Shown here: in pieces, positions 36,301 through 46,500 of the stretch | Layout: the number at the start of each line of letters is the position of its first letter | Numbering within the stretch: the first letter of the stretch is position 1 | Assembly: GCA_959347315.1 (NCBI GenBank) | Contig: OY365810.1 | Location: forward strand, 32,083,083-32,147,082 | DNA length: 64,000 bases | Reading direction: 5' to 3' | From: Bimastos eiseni | Taxonomy: Eukaryota > Annelida > Clitellata > Crassiclitellata > Lumbricidae | Position numbers and translations under genes: made by a program | The notes under the pieces: model-generated | Databases searched by the model: none | Told to the model about the DNA's origin: nothing | Seen by the model: only the letters and a program-made list of their open reading frames with translations

Positions 36301-39300
36301 AATGATACAGTTGAAACAATATGTATCCGATATAAATATATATACGTACAATTTGAAATGTGCAAATATGGATATATATATATATATAGACATATAAAAG
36401 TATGGGTCTGTTGTAGCTCATTTATCATGGTAATTATAGCGATCGAGGAACCTTCCGATTATCATCACTAGATGGCGCCGCTTTCAGTCGCCGTCGTCGG
36501 CATGTCTGATTGCATACTAATTAGTAGATCAGCATTTCTAATGGGATGCTGATGTTCTCTGCTGATGCGATGAGGTCGATGCGTACGAGCGACTCAATAG
36601 TCCATGAAATGTTCATCTCAACGCTTTTGCTTATACGTTAGATGTACACTGCACACGTGTGTTGCACATGAGTGCCTCTGAGTGGCTATACCGCGAGAGG
36701 AGCTATATAAATCCATGGATGCGATACAATACGTATTTAGTAATGTATGCACTTATGCTCATTAAGATTGTTCAATTGATCGTCATAATCAGGCATGATT
36801 ATGCGATTGTGCAGGCACATTGGTGGATGAGCATTTGTCTGATATCTATGGACGTCTGTAATTGCTGGTTTTAGTTTTCCGTTCCGTGATTAGAAACTTA
36901 TTGTTTCCGGTTTCTCACGGTTTTGTAATCCGGCTTTTGCTGTTAATTAATCTGCTGTGTCTGTGCTTTATGGCAAAACTTCTAAGTGACGAGGTTTAGC
37001 ATTGGATTCTGTCTGTTCTCAGCGGTCTCTGCTCTGTATTTGCATCCAACGCCTCGGAAAACACGTGACCTTGAGTGCAAAACCTAATGCACAAAACGCA
37101 ATTGATGGAATTAAAAATTTGCTTAACTGTGGCGAATAATTCATTTCAAATTTAAATTTGATACTATTACGACTGTGCCAGTCCGCCTCGCCTCTCTGGA
37201 CTCTAGAGTCAGCGTTTTTAGCTGGATCTGACCTAACCTTCCTTCGGAGAATTGTTTTTACTATGATCCCTCCAAGTCAGAGGCGCAACCAGAACATTCT
37301 TGTAGGGGTGATAATATGGCAAGTGCCGATGGCGGGATGCTGCGCTGAAAGCACCGCTACCCCTTCAAAAAAGAAGAACCCAATTGGAATTGTATCAATT
37401 GTGTGGGTCAACTTTTGTACCTCAGCAACCCCCTAGTTGCGCCACTGCTCCGAGTAGAGGGTTTTTGCACTCGACTTGACCTTTTGGACGCAAAAGAAAT
37501 TCGAGATTGCGATTATATCCACCGGTTCATAGTATCTAACAAGGTATTAGGCAGCATACAAAATTAAACAAAGAATGGTCATTGAATAAAGATTAACGCT
37601 CCATTTGTCATAATTGAATCTTGACCACGGTCAGTCGCTCGGTAATAGGAAGACAATGGACAGTGAAAGTAGGAAAACTGACCAATGATTTCATTAAGTA
37701 AAAGACTTAAAACTGTCGTTGAAGGATACAATTTAACCAACAAAAATACAATGTAGGAAGGTGGCGGCTAATTATCAGGCATTGCTTCGAGCGTGCTAAC
37801 CAAGTAGCTACCTTTAGCCATATTACTAAAGAAGCTCGTACCAATCAGATGACATTATGCATAGTCTAATTTAATGGTCGGTCGTTTGATTGGCAGGTCT
37901 ATCGCGACAGTTTCGAAGTCTGACTCGGCTGCCATGGAGTCTGACGACTGCGATCATCTATCGGGGTTGAACCGGAGGCAGAAGCGCATCTGTCGCAATA
38001 CAACGGAGACGATGGATGCCGTGAGAGAAGGAGCTATAATGACCATCAAAGAATGCCAGCATCAGTTCAGAAGCAACAGGTGGAACTGTCCAATCGCCAA
38101 TGATTCAACCAGCGTTTTCGGAAAAATTGCCAGCTCAGGTATAGAGTATTTGTACCAAGAAGAATTTAAATACATCGGCTTCTGAACTTTGTATGTCTGT
38201 TAATGATACTTATGGACAACCCATCTGACTTGAGACTGCGCAGATCAATACATAGCACCGTGTTTTGCCCTTAGTATGTAAGTAACGATGCTGAAATTTT
38301 AGAATTACTATTAAAGTTACGAAGCAGTTATTTATTGTTTAACCTTCCTTGCGCTCTTCCATCAATTTTGAAGAACAATCTTGAGTTCTGTTTTACTTTA
38401 CGATACATGTACGTAGTGTTCTGATTTCGGCACATAATAGTGTCATGAAAGCGTTTCATGCACATATCCTAAAGATAAGGAGGATACGAAACCCACACAA
38501 CGGATCTGTGTAGTTCATAGAGCCTGATGGAGACGTATCGGAACATTTATTTAGGGCCATTAGATAACCTCCAACACTCGCTGAAGAGACATCCAGACTT
38601 CGAACATCGTTTGAGCGCCTTTGAGTAGATTTCTTGAAGAGGCGCTAATATCAAATTTAAATGATTCATTCAAACCTCATTAATTTTCATCTCTCCTTGT
38701 TTAACATGACACATGTACACATGTGCATGAAAAGTCATTAGTTTCCGTTCTATAGCGGCGCTATATGAATATCTGATTGCAATGGGAGTTGTGACCTCAT
38801 CAGTGCCTTTGATTCAGGTACGAGAGAATCTGCGTTCATCCATGCTATCTCGTCGGCAGGCGTCGCTTTGGCGATCGCTCGCAGGTGCAGTTCCGGTGAG
38901 CTAAGCAGATGCGACTGCGATCGCTCTCTCAAGGGAACTATGGCCGACGGGTTCCAGTGGGCTGGCTGCTCCGACAACACGGGCTATGGAATCGCCTTCG
39001 CCAAGAACTTCATCGACGCAAGAGAAGCCGGAAGTCGAAAGAAAGACAATGAACGTCGTCTAACCAACGCTCTGCTTAACCTACACAACAACGACGCCGG
39101 AAGAAAGGTATAATTGTGATGAGCATCTTTTAGAATAATAATCATATTCAAAGGTATAATTGTGATGAGTATCTTTCATATGGCGCTATATAAATTTGCA
39201 ATTGTAGTTCAAAGGATAATGGGCATATTAAAACGATTTATTCAACATTAGAAGATGAACATTACCTACGTCACATTTAATAAAGAAAATTGGAGATCAC

Positions 39301-40398
39301 TGGTGATTTTCATTAAAAAATTTTTCGACTTCTATTGATCTTAAATACGCATTGTCACGGTTTACCATAAGATCAGATTACTCGGGCAAAGAAGTCCGGA
39401 ACAGAACGGTGACATGAGACCGAAGAATCATTTATGATCGTCCATAACGTGCTATATAATCTCCATGACGTACTATATATTCATAGCCATAACCATCTTT
39501 TTTATTTTCCAATCAAACAGTGAAGTAACTTGCAACAGTGGTCACTGGTCAAAACATATTCATAGAATGATCGGCAACATAGGTAAGAGATAAAGCCCTT
39601 AAGGAATCTTGGTCCAGCTAGCAGGGTCACCTTTACATGTTTACAAATATAGCAGTTGGTTAGGGTAACGAGTACAAGTCAACGTTATTATTATTATACG
39701 ACAGTAGTCGAAGCGTACTTTAACTCTTCCCATCTGTTATCGAAATTAAATACTCTATGTACGAACATTACGGGAAACAAGACGATACTGAAGAGAATTT
39801 GGTTGAGTCTGCGGCTATTGGAGATGATCCAACGAAGCTTGACATAATGACTTTTTATTTTCAGACGCTGGAGATGAATCGCGTGATCAACTGCAAATGT
39901 CACGGCGTCTCTGGATCCTGTGAAGTGAAGACCTGTTGGAAGTCGGCCCCGAGTTTCCGCAGCATAGGAGACTCACTGAAGGTCAGGTTCGATGCGGCGG
40001 AGAGGGTCCAGCAGAAGAAGATCGGCTCGAAGCGTCTCCTCGTCAGGGCCGGAGTGATCGCTGCCGGTGGGTCCCAGTCGAAGGACGAGGCCACTGGGCG
40101 ACCCAGCTTCAAGGGACAAACGGGGATGAGGCCAGTTGATAGGGACAGTCTGGTTTACTGCGGTCAGTCGCCGGACTTTTGCGAACCGAATCAGAAGTTT
40201 GGATTTGCGGGGACGCAAGGTAGAGGCTGCAATCGGACATCCGGGTCAAGCGACAACTGCGAGATGATGTGCTGCGGAAGAGGTTACGAGGTCAAACAGA
40301 CGCAGGTCGTCGAGAGATGTCGTTGCAAGTTCCGTTTCTGCTGCGACGTGGTGTGCGATGTCTGTACATCGTACGTTGAAGAGAACGTCTGTAGATAA
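33400..40398 (+). CDS. Wnt4: Wnt family secreted signalling protein, Wnt4-like
   Basis: Four exons join in phase: 33400-33479, 37897-38138, 38818-39107 and 39865-40398, giving 381 aa. The product is a secreted lipid-modified ligand for Frizzled receptors. Exon 1 is a signal peptide ([10 protein letters not shown]...SSVPWL) ending in a phase-2 GTGAGT donor. Exon 2 has [30 protein letters not shown] and VFGKIASSG. Exon 3 has [27 protein letters not shown] and [10 protein letters not shown]. Exon 4 carries [16 protein letters not shown], whose Ser220 is the expected acylation site, and ends [16 protein letters not shown]...ENVCR. VFGK, TRE-AF and the QRQ-like block fit Wnt4 best among Wnt subfamilies. 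Exon 4 merges what vertebrates split. N-glycosylation sequons include NTT and NRT. Intron 1 (4.4 kb) has two MITEs. Confidence 0.93.
33560..33760. mobile_element. Short inverted-repeat element with telomere-like core, Wnt4 intron 1
   Basis: About 201 bp with inverted ends of roughly 40 bp: left TAAAGTGCGAACCTGCGAAC, right (reverse complement) TAAAGTGCGAACCGCGAACT. The core has a direct repeat of about 30 bp built on CCTAACC/GACCCTAACCGACC and CTCACGACGCCTAAC. It sits 80 bp downstream of Wnt4 exon 1. No clear target duplication. Confidence 0.7.
34675..34765 (+). repeat. Degenerate AATCAATC-type repeat
   Basis: Irregular units of the form ATCAATCAAAACA in Wnt4 intron 1. Confidence 0.6.
36671..36712. 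repeat. Short hairpin repeat copy in Wnt4 intron 1
   Basis: AGTGCCTCTGAGTGGCTATA, then CGAGAGGAGCTATATAAAT: a worn copy of the 55055-55095 family. Confidence 0.6.
37278..37447. mobile_element. 170-bp hAT-type MITE in Wnt4 intron 1
   Basis: Ends CAGAGGCGCAACCAG and (reverse complement) CAGTGGCGCAACTAG. Flanking octamers CTCCAAGT (37270-37277) and CTCCGAGT (37448-37455) match at 7 of 8 positions. It ends about 450 bp before exon 2. The 92-aa frame across it is not a gene. Confidence 0.85.
38614..38655. repeat. Short hairpin repeat copy in Wnt4 intron 2
   Basis: AGCGCCTTTGAGTAGATTTC, TTGAAGAGGCGCTAATAT. Partial right-hand fragments GGCGCTATATGAATATC and GGCGCTATATAAATTTGC follow at about 38757 and 39184. 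Confidence 0.7.
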
Positions 40399-41711
40399 GT
40401 TCTCCAAACGAAGATGAAGAGAAAAGATGCTGAGGAAATGCGGAGAAGGAATAGAAAGTGGTTGCGGTTAAGAAGAAGAGAGAAGATAAGAATAAAAGGA
40501 GCGATATGACTAAGATTTTTTGAGAAGAGGCTTGAAAAGCAATGTGAGCCAGCGCTTCGCAACCTGTGAACCGCCGACCGGTACAGGTGCGCGAGCCCTC
40601 AGTTGCCGGTCCCCGTTGTCTATAAAAAGCAGGAATTGCGAGAAGTCGTAGAAAAGAGTAAAGTGCTATTATTTTAACATGACGATAGAATGTATTGTGA
40701 ACCTGCATTTAAATGAATTTTAATACGGGTTTAACGTGACTGAAAAATGAAAAGAATTAGTAAATTGGAGACGGGCACGGCTGTAGGGGAGAAATGCTCC
40801 TGCGGGTAGGTTCCACTGAAAAGGTTGGGATGTTCTGACGTAAGCTAAAGATGTAGGAAGAGGAGATGAGTCTGATGGCATTGATCTCTCTGACAGCATG
40901 TCCACAGAGTCAAACCCATATTCTCATATAGAACCTAAGCCCATATGGATCCCAATCCCATCTATTCTGTCCTTGTATCTGTTCTGCCTCTTTTCCTTGG
41001 CTCACGACCACTTTCTTTTCTCTGGGTCTTTCGCACTGGAAGCGCCTCTGGTCTGTGCAGCTGGAGAAGAGCTATCTAAATTTGTGGATGTAATACGATC
41101 CATGGAACGTCCACGGAAATGCTGGCGGGGAGAACCTATTCCAGTTGACTGTCCCATGTTAGATGAAAGATTAGATTATCAGTTTATTTTCCAGTTATCG
41201 GTTACAAGCGTCTAATTCAGACTTCTACGTTCAATTGTGTCCAATGGTAGCTATAAACGCCAATGATACTTCACAAGAGACGCCTCAAACGCAGAAGAGC
41301 GTTATTGTTGTTTTATAAAGATCGTCTAATCTGAGAAATTGCTTTTGTATAATGTTGTAGCATTTTAGTTCTACTCTTCTTGAATGCAAAACGGGTGATT
41401 CGCTGTAACCTCGTGAGAATATTTCTACTTCATAATTTCTTAACAGCGTGCGCGGCAACTTGCTGTGTACCAACCTTTCTTTTAGCATTGTAGGTCCATG
41501 TCAGATAAGCTAACAGCTGTTGGACCTTCAAGTACATTTGCATTTAATTTGTTTTTGAATCGGCGAAAGTATCAGAACTAAGTGAAAATGACGAGAAGAG
41601 CGCCGTAGTTATTTTATATACAAGATCTGAGACAGTCTTGTTTTCGTGCAATGTTATTACATTTTAGGTTGTTTACAAGCTGTACAACTTTATTCATTTG
41701 ATGCAAATAAA
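40399..41711 (+). other. Probable Wnt4 3' untranslated region with poly(A) signal
   Basis: After the TAA at 40396-40398 no other gene is evident. AATAAA at 41706-41711 followed by GTTGTTGTCTG is the first convincing poly(A) signal. The region includes a worn hairpin repeat at about 41040-41083. Confidence 0.4.
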
Positions 41712-42084
41712 AGCTGGTTGTTGTCTGTTTATTAAAAAACTAAACATTTTCAAGTTAATCTTGAGTTCACTTTTAACGCATGAAATAAAAAGTAATAATA
41801 AGAGTAGCAATACTTAAGCCATGGATATATATACATGTCAAGAAACAGATAGATTCACTAATACCCGCATGAAAAGCGCTGCACTGACTTTCTATGAAAG
41901 AACTGATGCGATTCAAAAACGTACGGCAATGTCCAGCACATATCAAAGAGCCACTCAATTTGTATTGCTGCGGCTTACAGTTGGCCTGGTTCCAAATTTT
42001 CTTGTTCTGTAAACCCGTATGATTCGCAGGTCTTTCGCCTCTACACGTTATTACGAGCTCAGTGGGTTTTTCGTGCCTATGATT

Positions 42085-42190
42085 TTTTTACCACACTGTG
42101 TGATGAAAAGATCATTAGGGTCGCCCTCCTCCTTTATATATGCTTGGGACTGGTACTGTCAAAGTGCGAACAGTGACGAGCAACCGGAAA
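42085..42190. repeat. Dispersed SINE-like repeat, copy 3
   Basis: TTTTTTTACCACACTGTGTG ... GATCATTAGGGTCGCCCTCC ... GCTTGGGACTGGTACTGTCA ... GCGAACAGTGACGAG. Same block order as the copy at 59352. Confidence 0.65.
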
Positions 42191-42337
42191 GTCGTCTGTA
42201 CCGATTGTTTCATGGTAGGCACAATGTTCCAAACAGCTTCCTGTCTACCTTAGGTCAATTACTGGAGATGGCCATGTAAGCTCATCGACTAGTGGAGGAG
42301 ATACGTTCCCGTTGTGCAGACCTGCAAGGGATATCCA

Positions 42338-43163
42338 TCAATAAGGTCGCGCACAAAAGCTCGCAATAGAAAAGATCGCAGACTAACACGATCGCGGACT
42401 AATAAGATTGCAGCACAGTTGATCGCCCTACCAGTGGTTCGTGAGTTAGGTGGTTCATTTGATGTTCAAGATATAAAGCCAACAGTATTGGGTAATCTTG
42501 GGTTTTGGTCCCAGCTTTCAGCGTAATTAATTATTCCACATGGTCTTCTAATCTACTGTTTAACGTATTATATTGTAAATGTCAATTATGAACAGTTTTT
42601 CCACTTAACACAAATATTATAGAACGTTCCATTTAAGCAAAAATCTCATAATTAGCTCCTAGCTATAAACAATTTGTTTCATTAGTCCAGTTTCCATTGA
42701 AACCGCAATCTTATAAATTATCGACCGGACGTCATGCAGTCTTCGGACTATCGAACCTTCGGACTAATTACACAGAACCATACCAAGAACCAAGTGTTGC
42801 CTATGTCTGATCTGATTAACGTATTAGTCTCCCTATGTATAAAATAGACCCATCATGAAAAGAGAAGCCAGAGAGCGAGAGAGAGAAAGAGAATAACAGG
42901 ATAAATAGGGAAAACAGCATGTAGACGTCGCTATTGTTATCATAAAAAAAGCAATTCCAACATTCAGCTAAGACTTCTCTACAAGTTCATACCATTTTCA
43001 AACGTTGCCTTAATTAAGGAAATTATTTGCAACCGTCGATACCATTCGCATAATTAACATGCTAAATTATTGTAGGCCCACACGAAGACATCATTAAGAG
43101 GTGCAATTTTATTAGTCCGCGATCTTATTAGTTTGCGATCTTTTGTGTTGCAACCCTATTGAC
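42338..43163. mobile_element. Fold-back / MITE-like element with repeated inverted ends
   Basis: About 825 bp. The left end runs TCAATAAGGTCGCGCACAAA ... AAGATCGCAGACTAACACGA ... GATCGCGGACTAATAAGATT. The right end, reverse-complemented, runs TCAATAGGGTTGCAACACAA ... AAGATCGCAAACTAATAAGA ... GATCGCGGACTAATAAAATT. Each end contains about two copies of a GATCGCGGACTAATAA-type unit. No ORF and no certain target duplication. Confidence 0.7.
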
Positions 43164-43503
43164 ATAAACCCATGCAAGACAAGGACTAAGTGCAAAGCAA
43201 GTAAGCATGCGATCAGTTATGATGGTGCACGAATGGCGCAATACAAATGTTCAGTACTTCTGATGGGAACTACATAAAATGATGTCGACGGAGGCATCAT
43301 CATTTCCTCATCTTAAAATCATCAAATTCGGAGTAGCCTAATGTGTTTTGCCTCATCTACTGCATCAGTATAACCATCTCAATTAATGATTAAAGCAAAT
43401 ATCAAGCAAAGGAGAAGTAATAACACTCACACCAGGAACAGATTCAGTTGTATAGCATTCGGGCTACTACACCCAAGCGTCAGGTTCTCTACTTATTAAA
43501 TAA

Positions 43504-46500
43504 CTACAAAAAGTAATCATTTGAACTCATATTATTTCCTATAGTGCAAATGATCAGACGTTCCTTGTATTGAGATCTGTATTGAACTTCCAGCTGACCA
43601 TGTTTACTGGTGTACAGAGAAACATTGTGGAAGAAATGATTTGCCATCAAGATATTAAGAGCCGACTGGTCAAAACGATGACATCCTGCCCAAACGTTTT
43701 TCCCCCTGAAAGTACACGATAACTTATGGGTGGGAGCAATGCATTTCTCTCTGAGGGCACATAACACCCACCAGACTATGATCCTCCTATATATTTCTTC
43801 CGTTCGATGAATGTAGGTACAGCCGGCTCCGTACTGTTGGGTATTGGCGGCAGCTTGGACAGAAATAGGGAGGAATCGATACATTTCTTTGTGAGTAGCC
43901 TCGAAATTGGAATGAACGGCTCGATCAAATGTCAGAATTCCACTATGAAATACTTCGTCCAGTGTCAAACTCAGATTGTTCACTTTGAAACGAATGGATG
44001 AATCGACCCAGAAGACTCGAGGAAACTCAGATAACATCTCCTGAAGAAGAAATACTAATATTATGTCAATCTTAATAAATACGAATAGAGGTGTCGCGGG
44101 TTACTCTCTCGCCAACTCCTTCTTCTAGATGACGAGAGATATCGCCGGTTCTTTCCTCTATCAACAAGGTCAGCAACACGACACACTTGATGGTTTTAAT
44201 ATGTATATTTAATGATATATATACACACTACTCATCCTATCTACACTTACTGGAGTTATTAGTGTCCTTTTAGAAATGTTTCTCTGGCTAACGTTGGAGA
44301 CGGGATTCACAACTACGTTGATTACCCTTGTCGTCAGAACGACCAAGCGTCTCCCCCAGTTCCGAAAACAAGTCCCTGTTCCTGTTGTTGTTGATATAAG
44401 TTTATTTAACGACGCATCCATAACGATGATGATATGCGTCAAACACGAACAGTTATATAGAGTGCATATTTACATTGTCGATAAGTGTTTTTATGTGTGT
44501 CTCTCTTCTAGTTTTAATGTTTCATATGCAATAATGTTTTATAAGTAATGTAATATTGTATGGTAGTGTTCATTGTCTATATACAGTAGTCCTAGATCTT
44601 CAGACCAGAAACTGCCAGCCACTTGTAGATGGTGTCCAAGCAGCTGGTTTGACCGAGCGCGGTGCTCAGTTCGTACGGCCAGTTTTTCCATGCGCACATC
44701 CGGATGAGTTCGTCCTGGAGGCCCAGCTGGGCCGGGCACTCCAGCAGGAAGTGGCGCACGGTTTCCTGGACGTCACCGCACTCGTCGCAGTTCCCGGTCG
44801 GGTGGCGGCCCCACAGCTTCATCTGTGGGTTTAGTATGCAGTGGCCCAAAGCGGCCCCACAGCTTCATCTGTGGGTTTAGTATGCAGTGGCCCAACCGGA
44901 GTCTGGTTATGATGACTTCCTTACTCCGGTTGGGATCGTTATACTGTTTGGCCATCCTGACGTTTGGCTCCAGGGCTCGGTAGTGCGAGCCAGTGTCGGA
45001 GGTGGTCCATTCCGCTTGCCACTTCCCGAGGAAGTGGTCTTTGTACTTCGCTCGAGCTTCCTGGAGCTCGAGCGTCGTCAGGATGGCGATGATGTCATTG
45101 TTTAACGCTCGCTTGCAGAGGGAGTCAGCGGTCTCGTTTCCCTCGATGCCGGTATGTCCGGGGATCCAGACCAGGGTTGGGGTCGACTGGGTGCGTTGAG
45201 CGTATGCGTCCAGCACGTGGAGCAGTTCCGTGAGCTGCTGTGGTCTGGCAGCGGACTGCTGTCGCTCAACGCTCTGGATCGCGGCGAGGGAGTCGGAGAA
45301 GATGACGAGATGGTGTGCATCTGCGCTGGCGGCCCATTCCACAGCCCTCTTTATGGCCTCCAGTTCGGCTGCCAGGACCGATGAGCCGTCGCTCATTCGG
45401 TAGCTTTCGTGGTGGCCGCTAGAGGGCACGTAGAGTGAGCACGACACCCTACCTGCTGCGTTCTTGGCTCCATCCGTGTAGACAGCCACTCGCGCGTCGT
45501 AGGAGCTGATGTGATCTTTGACCAGATCCCTCTTTTTCAGAGGGTCGTTCAGGTCGCCGATCTTCTGTGTCAGAGTGGTGTCTGTCATGGATGGTCGCAG
45601 CAGCCACGGTGGTGTTGTGGTGCAGGCGAGCGGTTTGATTTTTGGTGGTTCGATCTCTTGGTCGATGTGTCTTGTTTTGATGCGGATGGGGTCGGTGTCG
45701 TCATTGGTGTTTTTCAGCTTCCGACCGCTGGTGATGGATTGCGTCGGGTGGTTTGGGATCGCGTTGACCTTCGTGATGAGCTCCATCATCAACTGTTTGC
45801 GTCGTAGGTCGAGTGGCACTTCTCTGCATTCTACCTGCAGTGCAGCCAGACTCGTTCCTCGTCCCTGTTCCTTCCCTTGCTACACTATAAGAACCCTACT
45901 AGAGGCGATTTCCTTCGCCCTCCGAAACGCAAAACTTGTATCTCTATTGGACGACAAATCACCTGCTGAAACTTCCTAAACCGGGTTGGTCGGATCTTGA
46001 TGTCCCTAGCATAACGTCAATCACTAGGGGCGTACAGTTAATGTTTGACTAGCGGTTGTCATCGTTGGGCCATGTCAGGCGTCATATACAGGCAATAGCT
46101 TCCAGGGATTGCGTTACATCATTTTTAGTGATACCGCCTAATAGGTTGCGCCATTCGTATCGGAAATGTCCCCTATTCATGATCCGTGTCAACCAGCCGA
46201 TCCAGACCAAATCTTCAACTGATTCATGAATTTCTTGTCTTCAACCGTAGTCCTCCTACGCCTCTGCTATCGGTCGATGACTTTTATATAGCGCCATCGT
46301 CCAGAGTGTCAAGAGGATATCAATGCATGCTCGTAGGTATGGAAGGGGCAGTCGGCTCTGACATCTGCCTCCCGGCGTCGGGTTTCGTTGTTTGACACCC
46401 CGATGATCTTTGCATAATTCTCGCCGTTTGTATTGAGGTCGCCTGCCTTCGGCGAAACCCCTTGATGTCTCCAATCTCAGTTTTCAGGTAGACAACTTTA

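Noticed and set aside
44556..45979. Several plus-strand ORFs of 68-153 aa
   Set aside because: Shadows of the minus-strand RNase H element.
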